This document shows, piece by piece, positions 11,901 to 22,049 of a stretch of 64,000 nucleotides of DNA (position 1 is its first letter; the number at the start of each line of letters is the position of its first letter). This stretch comes from Hedera helix (lineage: Eukaryota; Streptophyta; Magnoliopsida; Apiales; Araliaceae), in contig OX359264.1 of the NCBI GenBank assembly GCA_947179155.2, positions 58,183,202 through 58,247,201 on the forward strand, written 5' to 3'. The translations under genes and the position numbers were made by a program. The notes beneath the pieces are model-generated. The model was not told the origin of the DNA, did not search any database, and worked only from the letters and a program-made list of their open reading frames with translations.

Positions 11901-12240
11901 AAGAACTCAACTGTTGAAGGCTAATGATAAATTATTCGTCATTATCTTAGTCATGATATTTCTTACTGGGCTATTTGAGCTCATCCTTTCTTTTCGTTCC
12001 ATTGTTTTTCAACAGGAGATGAGAACGTAACGGGGTCTAGCCGGGGAATGGAGTGAGAGTGCGGGGATAGCTATCATAGTCTTCACGTGTTATAAAATAG
12101 TGTGGCAATAATAATGAAGACTTAGTTGTGTTGTATTATCCACTGTATTGTTGTACGTTGTATTTCATTGTAATAATTTTGTTGTAGTCTTTTGACGACT
12201 CAAGTTTGGGTTGTGTGGGCCTAGATTTGGGGGCGTCACA
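8935..12240 (+). repeat. 3' LTR of the nested chromovirus
   Basis: 3306 bp, nearly identical to 2104-5407. Differences seen include one fewer ACGTGAATAGT unit, an extra ~16-base segment (agatttattttgga region, ~10148-10164) and a few point changes. It is directly preceded by the polypurine tract and directly followed by the target duplication. Confidence 0.95.
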
Positions 12241-13276
12241 GTCTCGGGATTGGCAGCAGCAACAGTAGAGTCTTTGGGCTTTGCAGCCCTCAAGCTTCGG
12301 CTTACCTTCAATTTCTCGGCGGCACTCATCTTGACCCTGGAAACTCCGGCTGCTTCCATTATGGCTTCGTTATCGGGGTGTTTCCCTTGGTCAGCCACTG
12401 CAACACAATCAGAACAACAGAATGAGTATACCAAAATCTTCAGAATAAAGGAGCAGTCATGACAGAATACTTACAACCGAAGGAGTATAACCAGTCCTGG
12501 TCATTAAGGAGACTTCGGTCCCACTTCACAGATGGTCTCTTGGAATATAAGACCTCGAACTCTTCTAACCGTGCCCGAGAGATTCTCTTCGGATTCAGCT
12601 GGTCTTTGTTCGGGTCTGACCAAGGTCCTACCATCTCAGTGTCCGGCCCCTTAATGAAGAACCAGTCCACGTGCCACCCTTTATTACTCGAAGGGGTCTC
12701 CATCAGGGTATCCCTCCCAGGGTTCTTTATTACAGTATAAAACCCTTTTTCCTTATTATTCGTAATGGAAAAGAATTGAAAGAAGAAATCTATGGCGGGG
12801 ATGGTTGATTCGGAAAAGCAAAAGGCGATGAAGCTATTTATATGGATGAAGGAGTTGGGGGATAGTTGATTCAAACTGAGCCCCGTCGTATGAAGTAGCT
12901 CTAATACGAAGGGGCGAAGAGGGAATCGGACCCCATAAAGCAGGGACTGCCTATGGATCGGGATCCAACCCCCCTCGAGTTGGTAGTACATCCTCTCCCC
13001 AGCCCCGGGTCTTTTGATTTCATAAGCATTGGGGATATAAAATTCTGTTTGGGCTAGGTCGAAATACTGGTTCCGGATAGAAGATGGGATATTGGCTACT
13101 CTATACTTGATGTTAAAGTATTTGTTCCTATTGTACTCCTCTACATCCCTCATGCGCTCAACGACTACCGGTTTCCAAGGTTGACCCTCTGGAATTCCCG
13201 CTTCGGCAACAGTAACTTCGTCCTCAACCCGGGAAGACGAAGCTTGTGCCCTTTTATCTTGAGTACTCCTAGTCAT
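12241..13276 (-). pseudogene. Tat antisense ORF, 5' portion, with one intron (Transposase_28-like)
   Basis: ATG at 13276-13274. Exon 1 is 13276-12475 and exon 2 starts at 12397, with a 77-base intron (12474-12398) bounded by GTAAGT and a TTGCAG acceptor after a T-rich tract. Splicing keeps the frame (phase 1), and the whole ORF, exon 1 + 12397-12241 + 2098-1648, sums to 1410 nt, giving 469 aa. Residues ~105-210 match, as recalled, the plant 'putative gypsy type transposon' domain (Pfam Transposase_28): GVRFPLRPFVLELL, then LSPNSFIHINSFIAF, then GWHVDWFFIKG. Such antisense ORFs are known in Tat elements, and their function is unknown. It was split by the chromovirus insertion, which makes this copy broken, but no other disabling change is seen. 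The promoter would have to lie between 13277 and the minisatellite. Confidence 0.78.
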
Positions 13277-13764
13277 TATGAGAAATTGAGGAAAAGAGGG
13301 TTAAAAACTTACTTGATTTCAGAAAGGAGATTGATCGAAAAATAGCAGAGCAAGAACGACAGAATCTGGGCTGGGAATGAAGTTATTCTTTCTCAAACAT
13401 CCTTTCTCTCGTGATAAGTTGCTTCTGATAAAAAGATGATCTGTTGGAAAGGAATCCTTTTATCGTGATCCAAACGTTGCAACGGTTCAGATGGAAAAGA
13501 TCTGACGGATGGGGCGCACGCGCGGTATTTACTGCAGCGTAATAAATGCTCCTTCCCGCGTACGCTTCACCATTGATTGGGCACCAATTTCAAAATTCAA
13601 AAAGTAATAAATTGCCATATGAAACGTCTGGGCAAACTTTTGGGCCGGTTCGATTGGGTTGAGAATATAAGACTTTGGGCTTGATTGACACAAAGGCCCA
13701 AGGTCTTATCCAAGGCGTGAAACCCAGATAACAAAGGCCCAAGTCTTTAACCCAAAAGCTTTCC
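13277..13764. other. Non-coding spacer of the Tat element
   Basis: 488 bases between the antisense ORF start and the minisatellite, with no gene seen. Any promoter of the antisense ORF should lie here or in the minisatellite. No clear minus-strand TATA box was found. Confidence 0.5.
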
Positions 13765-14186
13765 CATCGGTCTGATGCCTCCGGGCTCCCGATAGAGAGT
13801 TCCTCTTCGGTCTGATGCCTCCGGGTTCCCGAATGATATTTCCCATCGGTCTGATGCCTCCGGGCTCCCGATGGAGTTCCTCTTCGGTCTAATGCCTCCG
13901 GGCTCCCGAATGATATTTCCCATCGGTCTGATGCCTCCGGGCTCCCGATGGAGTTCCTCTTCGGTCTGATGCCTCCGGGTTCCCGAAAGATATTTCCCAT
14001 CGGTCTGATGCCTCCGGGCTCCCGATGGAGTTCCTCTTCGGTCTAATGCCTCCGGGCTCCCGAATGATATTTCCCATCGGTCTGATGCCTCCGGGCTCCC
14101 GATGGAGTTCCTCTTCGGTCTGATGCCTCCGGGCTCCCGAATGATATTTCCCATCGGTCTGATGCCTCCGGGCTCCCGATGGAGTT
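13765..14186. repeat. Dimeric minisatellite in the 3' region of the Tat element
   Basis: About 5.5 copies of a ~77-bp dimer. Each half (38-39 bp) shares the core tctgatgcctccgggctc. One half is bounded by catcgg...ccgatg, the other by ttcgg...ccgaa, so each monomer can fold on itself and the two types alternate strictly. Long minus-strand ORFs here (13590-14000, 13747-14223) are by-products of the repeat. Known: Tat-lineage elements often carry such arrays near the 3' LTR, and these can seed satellite DNA. Confidence 0.93.
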
Positions 14187-14232
14187 TTTCTTCGGAAGGT
14201 TTCATTCTACTCCCCCAGCACATTCATATACT

Positions 14233-14249
14233 GGAGGAGTGGGGGGCAA
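14233..14249 (+). other. Polypurine tract of the Tat element
   Basis: GGAGGAGTGGGGGGCAA directly before TGTTAGG, the LTR start. Confidence 0.75.
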
Positions 14250-14643
14250 TGTTAGGATGAATATTTAACCAGGCTTGATCCAGGAAATGACATTGGGCCA
14301 GGCCCAATAGACCGTCAGCCTGGTAACCTTCCTAGTGGGCTTACAGCACGTGGGTGAAGGATGAAACGTACATGTATCATAACTACCTAGTGTAATGGTC
14401 AGAACCGTTACACAGGTGACCGTTAATCAGGTACGTAGTATAAATACCCAGTTGACAATGGAGAGAAGGGTAACGCATAATTTGCTACACTAGATATTCA
14501 GACCTCCATTGTTGACTTTTCCATATACCTTCACTAACACTCACACCGGAGGAGTCCACCAACGGCCCAAGCCGTTCGGACTTTTGTGCAGGTATTCTTA
14601 CCGGACGGCCAGCAGGACTGCCCGACAGAATCAGGCGTCAACA
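14250..14643 (+). repeat. 3' LTR of the Tat element
   Basis: 394 bp starting TGTTAGG and ending GCGTCAACA, so the ends form the short inverted repeat TGTT/AACA. TATAAATA at 14439-14446 is the likely promoter box. The 3' boundary is chosen from the terminal inverted repeat and the polypurine tract and is not confirmed by a second LTR. Confidence 0.75.
14439..14446 (+). promoter_or_regulatory. TATA box of the Tat LTR
   Basis: TATAAATA about 190 bases into the LTR. The position fits an LTR promoter, and the sequence before it includes a repeated accgtta motif. Confidence 0.5.
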
Positions 14644-15330
14644 CTATTCATTAAAATCTACGTGCATCCTATGGTTAACTCATCGCACACCAGATTCTAC
14701 CGATGGGAGCTAGGTAGTTGCTACTTGCTATACAAGCCCAAATAAGCAAATTGTCATGTTCTTGGTCCACAATGTCAAAAAATACCTTACGTAAGTACCC
14801 GAGCTTATGTTTTTGCCGATCTATAGGAAGAGGGGATGCATATATCCTTATTCTTCTGTACTAAATTCTCATGATACCATGAAAGTTTTGCGAATTATAC
14901 AGTAGATTTTTTCAAAAACTTGGGGGTAATTTGGGCAAAAACTTTCAGATTCTCCCTCGGTCCATAAAAATGAGAATTGAAGCTAATCTTTCTGCACATT
15001 TTTTCTTGGAAATTATATACAAGAAGAATATTTGAGAAATTTTCATTTGCAATGTAGGGGGTATTTACCCAAAATTCTGTACAGAAGATCACCAATACTT
15101 CACTCCGTCTATGATCCCTGAAACTGGCCAAATTTAAATTCCTCCCATCTCCAACCACGCTACATCAATGCTATTAATCGTCAAAATCTCTGAAATATAA
15201 TCATTTCAACGCTTGCAATTGCTTAAACGGATCATCACGCATTGGTAAGATCAAAGCTGTAACCGCTAGCTACTATGAATCTCCGATCACACACTACTAA
15301 TTTTTTTTCTTCTCAACATCTCCGCCTTTA
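14644..15330. other. Intergenic, nothing recognised
   Basis: 687 bases between the Tat LTR and the FAF-like remnant. No gene, repeat or RNA recognised. Confidence 0.5.
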
Positions 15331-15880
15331 TCACCACAGCTGATGAAATAAATTCTCACTCGATCGTCGCCGGGAGGAGTCCGTATGACCTCCGGCCGAT
15401 AATTTGGACCCTGCCGCCCTCACCATTTTCAGATTAAATCGCGGCCGTCCGTTTCTGTTCAAAGTTGATAAAAGTGGCGGGAAAATCCTCGCCCTCGCTC
15501 TCTCTATAATCACCACCGGCGTTCCCGATTCTGATTCCTCTTTTACTATAAGCGGCGGCGGCGCCATCTCCTCCAGATTACACTCGACGCCTATCGCCTT
15601 CCCGTTCTCGGTTTCAAACCCTAGGAGGTCTTCCGTAGATGCGGCGAAGCGGTCATCGTTACCAGCACTTGTAGTATTATTTTCACTCAAATCTGCACCG
15701 TCGACCGCCTCATCATCGTCTCCGTTTCCGGCGTCGGAAGCAGTGGCTTCGCCTGCAATGGAGTGATAATAAATGTCGCCGACTGCAGTAAACGTCAAAC
15801 TAATTCCGGATTCTCTGTTCCGGCGACTGAATGTAGGGACGTCGTCGGAGGGATTGAGAACAGACCGGAAAAAAGCTCAT
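15331..15880 (-). pseudogene. FANTASTIC FOUR (FAF)-like gene remnant
   Basis: The longest frame (15798-15331) gives about 155 residues but has no ATG: it opens at a TTG and has an in-frame stop upstream. It contains an acidic middle (DAGNGDDDEAVDGADLSE), a STEDLLGFETEN block resembling the conserved middle motif of FAF proteins, and IFPPLLSTLNRNGRPRF, which resembles the start of the FAF domain. The end of that domain looks shifted: another frame reads EGGRVQIIGRR at the point where the family has a Gly-Arg-rich motif. An ATG at 15880 starts MSFFPVCSQSL, like a FAF N-terminus, again in another frame. Two or more frameshifts therefore seem likely. Known: FAF proteins modulate shoot meristem size. 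The family call is moderate and the pseudogene call follows from the frame breaks. Confidence 0.42.
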
Positions 15881-16901
15881 GAATTGCTTCTGATTTTCTT
15901 TGTTCTTGTAATTTTTCTTTTTTCTATTTCTGATCAATTTATAAATGAAATATAGTACAATTCTCCGCCGAGATTAGCGATTGCCACATTGAAAGGTCGA
16001 AAACATGAATGAGGGAAGATTTTATGGGGTGGTTTTACAATTTGGAAATTCTCTGGATAATTGTGATAAACATAAGGTAATTAAGTACTCCAGTAGTTAT
16101 GGTAAACTAGACAATGAGGAGGCGTTGCTGGATTTACGCCTTCCACCAATCACAATTTGAGAATTATATGCATGGGATTTAGGATTTCTATATCCTATTT
16201 CTTACTTAATTTATATGTTTCATTTATCTCTTGCAAATAAATCATTACCTATCCACTCAATTTAATAAGGGCCGACACTTTGGAGTACAAATTGTAGGTT
16301 CACGTAACATCGATGATATTCTTGATATTTATTTTATAAAGAAATATGAGGTTTTTTTATTTATTTAAAACTTTGTGACACTTATGGTTTAAATTTTTTT
16401 TAATTTTTTTTATCTTTATGTTACGTTTAGATTAAAAGAATAAAATAAATAAATAAATAGAACAAAAAAAAAATAGAATAAAAATTAAAATAATTCATTC
16501 AATTCTAGTCGAAATGAGTTATTTTACATTTTTTTTAAAGGGATGAAAATGATCATTTTCTTTCTTGAATGAAAAGGCCATATCATACACCAACTAAAAC
16601 ATTACTGAAACCAAAGGTACATCATCTTTTTTCTTTTCGTACTAAATAAAAAAAATGGCGATATTTATAAATTCATATTAATGTAAACTCATTTTATTTT
16701 AATCAAATACAATAATGATCATGATAATTTATAATTAATTTTTATTTTTAAAATTCAAATTAATTTATATTAGTTAAAAAAAATCTAATAATTTGTAGGG
16801 CATTTTTCAAGCACATCTAAGAAAAGTCAAAGTACAGCCCATTTGTTCTATAATAATTCCCCGGTCTTCTTTAAGACCAAACTTGTCATCTTGGTCAGAA
16901 G
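15881..16901. other. Intergenic, AT-rich, upstream of GH3 gene
   Basis: About 1 kb with no coding sequence recognised. It must contain the GH3 promoter. No TGTCTC auxin element was noticed on the plus strand just upstream of the start. Confidence 0.5.
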
Positions 16902-19900
16902 ATGATGACGGACGACGATAACATCGAAAAGCTCGAGGATATCACCAAATGCGCCACGCGCCACCAGCTGGAGACACTCCAAATCATCCTCGACCGGAAC
17001 GCCGGCGCAAGTTATCTCCAGCGCCACCTCCGAGGTTATCATGCGCCTGTTGACGCCTCTACTTTCCGGCAAGCGGTGCCTTTATCTTGCTACGATGACT
17101 ACGCTGATCACATCCATCAACTCGCCGACGGCGTTCTTTTCGACGATGATGATCGGCCGTTACTGTCTCTTGATCCTCTGCTCTGTTTCTTTTACAGGTA
17201 TATATCTATAACTTCAGAAACTAATTCTTCAATTGTTTGGTTTAATTATGTTTCCCCCCCCCCTTTGTTTGCTATGATATTTTAGGAATGAAATAATGAA
17301 AGCGAGACTTCAAATTATTTTATTTTTTTTCCTGTCAATTTTAGTAATAGTAGATTTCTTTTACTCAGTTGAAACCGACAAATGATAGAGTACTGAAATT
17401 TAATAGAAGTTCAATTTGTATAATGTTAACGGTGAGATTTGGCTGATTCTGATCATGGGTTTGTATGGAGACTGTCCTACCTGCAATGGAAGAGACCAAG
17501 AATATCCTTGGCTGATGGATCCGTCGGGAGATACCTCCGGTACGAGAATTAGTATCGGTGTGAAGGAAAAGATGATTGGAAATATGCAACCAAGGACGAG
17601 GTTTTAGAGAAATCAAATAGAGAGTTAGAGCTTACTTTACTTTTAGAGTTTCTTCAAATTTATAGATACCTAGTCACATGCTTTGAGCTTCTCCCAGTGA
17701 TAATGTGTCATCTCCTTATTGGTTGAGATTATATATTAACGTGTAAGAAGTGTCTTTGCTTGGAGGGAAAGTAAAATATTTTTTAACAATCTTGATAGGG
17801 ATGTGAACATGCCTTTAGCATTGCACTTTCAGGACCACTGTCAGATGTCATTGTAAGGGGTTTTGTACTTAATCTCGGGGAGCAACAATTATGAAGAAGA
17901 GGAATGGGATTGTCATACTTCCCGATGTCCCTTGGTTTGCCATTTGGTTCGAAGGAATCTAGTGCCGAAAGTCCGAAGTTTCATTTGGATCCGAAGGTCT
18001 GAGAAGGATTCTACCGAGATTGGCATATCTTAACATTACCCCCACTCCTTTAACTCATTTTAAAGGGTTGAAGGAGTAGAAGCACGTGAAGTTGTTTGTG
18101 AGAGGGCTATCTAGTCAAGGCGGGTTGGTAGTACTTTAGACTAGGGGTGGGCAAATATTTCGGTATAACCAGCTAGTCAAATGGGAGTTGTTGGCTTTTG
18201 GAGTTGGGGTTGCTTCGTTGTTGGGGTGCTAGAGTTTTTTACCCATCACTTGCATGATGGGGTTTAAGGTTTTATCATGCTCGGAGTGAGCAGCCTAAGT
18301 GATGTGTGGGTGAGGGTGGATTTTGGTGACCATTTGTTCATAATTTTGAATGATTTAACCGGAAATAGTATAAAGGAGCAAACTTAAGAGGTGATCAGAA
18401 GGGTAGACTGAAACCTATTTAGGCTCTCCTTTTAGCGCCATTATGTTAATGATGAGATTTGGTTGATTCTAATCACGGGTTTGTATGGGGACTGTTCAAC
18501 CTGCAATGGAAGAGACCAAGAATATCCTTGGCAGGTGGAGTCGTCGATGATACCTCTGGTATGAGAATTAGTGTTGGAGTGAGGAAGAAGATGATTGGAA
18601 ATATGCAACGGAGGGTAAGAGGTTTCAGAGAAATCAAATAGAGAGTTAGAGTTTACCTTTACCTTTAGGGTTCTAAGTTCTTCAAAATTTATAGATACCT
18701 CAGGTCAGTCACATGCATTGAGCTTTCCCCTTAGTGATGATGTGTCATCTCCTTATTGGTTGAGATTGTATATTCATGTGTAAGAAGTGTCATTGGTTGG
18801 AGGGAAAATACTTTTTAACAATCTTGATAGGGACGTGAGCATGCCTTTAACATTGCACTCTCAGGACCACTGCCAGATGTCATTGCAAGGGATTTCGTCC
18901 TTAATCGAAAGGAGCGATAGTTATAGAGAAGAGGAATGGGGTCGTCATACTTTTCGATGTCCCTTAGTTCGCCATTTGGTTTGAAGGAGTCTAGTGCCAA
19001 AGGCCCGAAGGTTTATTTGGATATGAAGGTCTAAGGAGGATTCTACTGAGACTAGAATATCCTAACATATAAATAGACTAAAATTTGATTGCAAATTTAT
19101 AGTTAAAGAAAAGCATTTGTTTTTGGGTATCAACTATTCCTACTAATTAAATTGAGTTAGGATGTTAAATTATTTATTGGCAAGTATAAATATCATATTC
19201 TTCTACAAGTTGACTCTTTTTTTAGGATGAGAAATTTGTTTAGGTAATGCTACATGCACCCCATAATTGTATATTAGATTTGAGGTTAAGTTGAAAGTCG
19301 TAGGACTAAATTTTCCGATAATTTCAAAAGTAATCCTAGCTATTTTTTTAAAAGCAAACAAATTAAGAAAAGTAAATAGATGTATTTTGATTTAAGGACA
19401 GTTTTTCTTATAAATGAATAAGATTTTAACTTTGATTAGGACTTGATATTTGAATGTGATGGTGTTTGGCAGTTCAGGAACAAGTTCCATGAAGCCGAAA
19501 TTGATTCCTTATTTTGATTCAACATCTGCAAAGGCCATCTCCTTTTTAGCTCATCAAGGTAGCTCAGCCATTCTTCATAGGTATAGCTCATTCCGTAGAG
19601 TTACTGGAGATTGTTTGTTAATTAAGTCAATTGCTACAAATTTTGGTATTTGTGATATTTTCTGAAGTTCAAGTCTCTTGAAATGTTCTGTAAATTAGGT
19701 TGTTTCCACCAAAAGTGTCAATCAACAAGAGCCTATGGTTTTACTATGCGGGAAATGTTACAGAGACAAAAGGTGGATACAAGGCCATGGCTGCCACTGC
19801 ATACCCTTTGCACAGAAATAAATCGAATTTGTCCCACTTCCTCTCTATGTTTGTTAGTCCCAAAGAAGTTATTCTAGGATTAGATGTGCAGCAGCAGATG

Positions 19901-21049
19901 TATTGCCACCTCCTTTGCGGTCTTAGGCTTTCCGATTTTGTTGATTCAATTCGAGCACCATATGCTACGGGTTTGATTAAAGCATTTAGGCTACTAGAGT
20001 CTAAATGGGAGAAGCTATGCGAGGATCTTGAGAATGGGTTTCCGAGTTTGGATGTTACTGATGTTGCAGTGAGGGATTCTGTTACTGAGGTTATTTCTGG
20101 TCCCCAAGTAGATCTTTCGAAGAGGATTCGATCAATATGTGAAGAAAGGAGCTGGGAAGGGATTATTACTAAGCTTTGGCCAAATGTTCGATATGTTAAA
20201 TGTGTTACTACCGGAAGTATGGAGCAATATTATTCAAAACTCAAATACTATGCAGGAGAGATACCACTGTTAGGTGGAGACTACTTTGCCTCAGAGTGCT
20301 GTGTGGGAATTAACTTTAATATTATGCAACCTCCAGAACTGACCCGCTTTGTTATACTTCCAACTGCAGCATATTTTGAATTTCTTCCGTTTGACTGGAA
20401 CAAGGCTTGTGTCATGGATGAACAAACAGTTGATCTTTCTGGTGTTGAGCTGGGGAAAATGTATGAGGTGGTTGTGACTACTTATAGAGGATTGTACCGG
20501 TATCGTTTGGGTGATATTGTGAGGGTTGTTGGTTTTTATAACTCATCCCCTGAGGTTGAGTTTATGATGAGAGCTCCTAAAGCTTCTAGTGATATAATAA
20601 CTGAAAGAGATCTCATGTCTGCCATGGGTAGTTTTCAACTTGTGTTAAGAGAAGTGATCTCAGCAGAGATTGTGGAGTTCACAGGTTTTTTAGACCTTGA
20701 ATTGAATCCTCGGCAATTGAAGATTTTTATTGAAGTTAAAGAAGGATGTATATTTCTGCAGAAGGAGAAGTTGAACGAGCTGGTTATATTTCTTAAAAGG
20801 TGTTTCTCCTCTCTTGAGGATGGTTTAGGAGGTATTTACAAAGTGATGAAGGCTAGAGGTGAACTAGGTCCTTTGATAGTATCCATTGTAAAGCCAGGCA
20901 GTTTCGATTGCTTATCAGAAGTGGCCATAGAAAGTGGGGCACCAGCAAGTCAATATAAAACCCCGACAATTATAAGAAATTGCAAATTTGCTGATTTCCT
21001 GGAAATGTCCGCTGTCGTGACTGTTTGCTTAAATTCTTCGGATGGTTAA
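16902..21049 (+). CDS. GH3.10: GH3 family acyl-acid-amido synthetase, GH3.10/DFL2-like
   Basis: Exons 16902-17197, 19473-19580 and 19699-21049 total 1755 nt, 584 aa, normal for GH3. Splice sites are GTATAT/TTTGGCAG and GTATAG/AAATTAG, and the frame is kept. The ATP-binding motif SSGTSSMKPK starts at residue ~99 across the first junction. YFASEC (330-335) is the second nucleotide motif and YRYRLGD (401-407) the third. Family chemistry: adenylation of a carboxylic acid hormone or precursor, then transfer to an amino acid, in the cytosol. Met in place of Gly after SSGTSS, the VEFMMRAPKASSDIITERDL segment and the three-exon layout recall the GH3.10/DFL2 branch, tied to jasmonate metabolism in Arabidopsis. 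That subgroup call is from memory. The first ATG of an ATGATG pair was chosen. No disabling change is seen. Intron 1 is unusually large (2275 bp) and internally duplicated. Confidence 0.88.
17422..18037 (+). repeat. Duplicated segment in GH3 intron 1, copy 1
   Basis: About 615 bases beginning atgttaacggtgagatttgg and ending near gcatatcttaacatt. A diverged second copy lies 1023 bases further on (18445-19068). Short ORFs in it are not supported. Confidence 0.8.
18445..19068 (+). repeat. Duplicated segment in GH3 intron 1, copy 2
   Basis: Direct repeat of 17422-18037 with many point changes and small indels. The 400-base spacer includes ctaggggtgggcaaat (18143), a start typical of hAT-type non-autonomous elements, but no matching far end was found. 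Confidence 0.8.
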
Positions 21050-22049
21050 GAGTTAACAACCAAAAATAAAAGTGATTAAGAGTCTCAGAAATCTGGATCC
21101 TCCATTGTTCTATATGTTCTTAGTGCAAAAAAATGCTGCCCAAGTGATCAAGTCAAGAATCATTTGAACCTCAGATGTAGGTGTGTAGTTTCTTATTTTT
21201 TTTCTTTCCCTGTAAACAAATCTATGTTAATTTATCAATCAGAATTCCTGCAATTCTGGTTCTTATGAGTTCTGTAAAAACTTCTTTGTAGGTAATACAT
21301 TTCTAGTTATTGTTATTGCTGCTTCCTTTAATAGTTTCTTTGGATTTCCTTTTTGGTATCGTGGTTCTGCAAATATGTTTTTAAGAGGAAAAAAAAAACG
21401 TTTATGACCTTTTAAGTTTCTTGCATGATGTATGACATAAACTTAGCTTAGCGAATTGATTAAAAAAAAATTGATTGAGAATATATGTTAATGATGGGAA
21501 GAGTGACGGATACTTGATCTAAAATTTTACTCTATGAAAATATAAATTGAACAATTTGAAAATTATGGAATTTCCAGCAACATAGAATGAGCCTCAAGAA
21601 GTTGCTTCTCTCTTACAGAAACTCTAGTATCCATATAGAGAAGTTCCCATAAGTTTCAGAAGCTAGAAGTACAGTAAGCAATGAGGAAGTTGGTTCTTGT
21701 AGATACATTAAAAGTTGAACCTAGTGAATAAATTAAAGCTCAATATTGAAAGCTATGTTAACTATTCAGCATATAATAGAAAAAAATAGTGATGGCACCT
21801 GAATTATTTTGGTAGCTCTTATTCCTCCTCCAAGTCTTTTACATTCCCCTCAGATGGGATTGTTAATGTATGTCCTCCATTGCAGGTTACAAATTTAATA
21901 GTTCTTTGAATATTTGATGCTTCTTTATTCAAATTTAGGTACACATTTTGTAGCTTCCCAAGATTATCATCTTTTGTTGACTTGCACCATTTTCTAGATC
22001 TTGCGAAAGTATTTGAGCTGTCATGATTCCATAAGTAAACCTTTCTGAC
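21050..22049. other. Intergenic between GH3 and the ERD6-like pseudogene
   Basis: 1 kb. The part from ~21470 to ~21900 is a diverged copy of 25495-25800, the 3' flank of the intact transporter gene. This shows that the tandem duplication included downstream sequence. Confidence 0.6.

Larger units (their letters stand above)
2104..12240 (+). mobile_element. Chromovirus (Ty3/gypsy, Tekay/Del-like) full-length element, nested, non-autonomous
   Basis: LTRs run 2104-5407 and 8935-12240, both starting TGTAAG and ending GCGTCACA. A perfect 5-bp target duplication, gtctc, sits at 2099-2103 and 12241-12245. A primer binding site (5410-5421) and a polypurine tract (8922-8933) are in place. By eye the two LTRs differ by only about half a dozen substitutions and two small indels over 3.3 kb, so the insertion is recent. 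The interior is only ~3.5 kb: no recognisable gag, a damaged protease, no RT core, then RNase H, integrase and a chromodomain-like tail. Long LTRs and the C-terminal WELESEM...YPYLF region favour the Tekay/Del clade. With its RT missing it cannot have copied itself in this form. Either it was mobilised in trans or the deletion happened after insertion. Confidence 0.93.
1..14643 (+). mobile_element. Tat-type Ty3/gypsy retrotransposon, 3' part, carrying a nested element
   Basis: Seen: an open pol frame from base 3, a convergent antisense ORF, a minisatellite, a polypurine tract (14233-14249) and an LTR (14250-14643). The 5' LTR, gag, protease and RT lie left of the window. Known: an extra RNase H after the RT-linked one, extra ORFs between pol and the 3' LTR, and tandem repeats in that 3' region are features of the plant Tat lineage. 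A complete chromovirus (2104-12240) interrupts it, so the outer element's own bases here are 1-2103 and 12241-14643. The flanking 5 bases after the LTR are ctatt (14644-14648), which should recur before the unseen 5' LTR. Lineage assignment is by domain look, not by a tree. Confidence 0.85.

Noticed and set aside
13590..14223. Long minus-strand ORFs of 136 and 158 codons with a repeating GSPEASDRWE-like sequence
   Set aside because: They are translations of the minisatellite. Unit lengths near multiples of 3 keep a frame open without any coding constraint.
16848..17072. Minus-strand ORF over GH3 exon 1
   Set aside because: Shadow of the real exon, whose frame and splice junctions fit the GH3 family.
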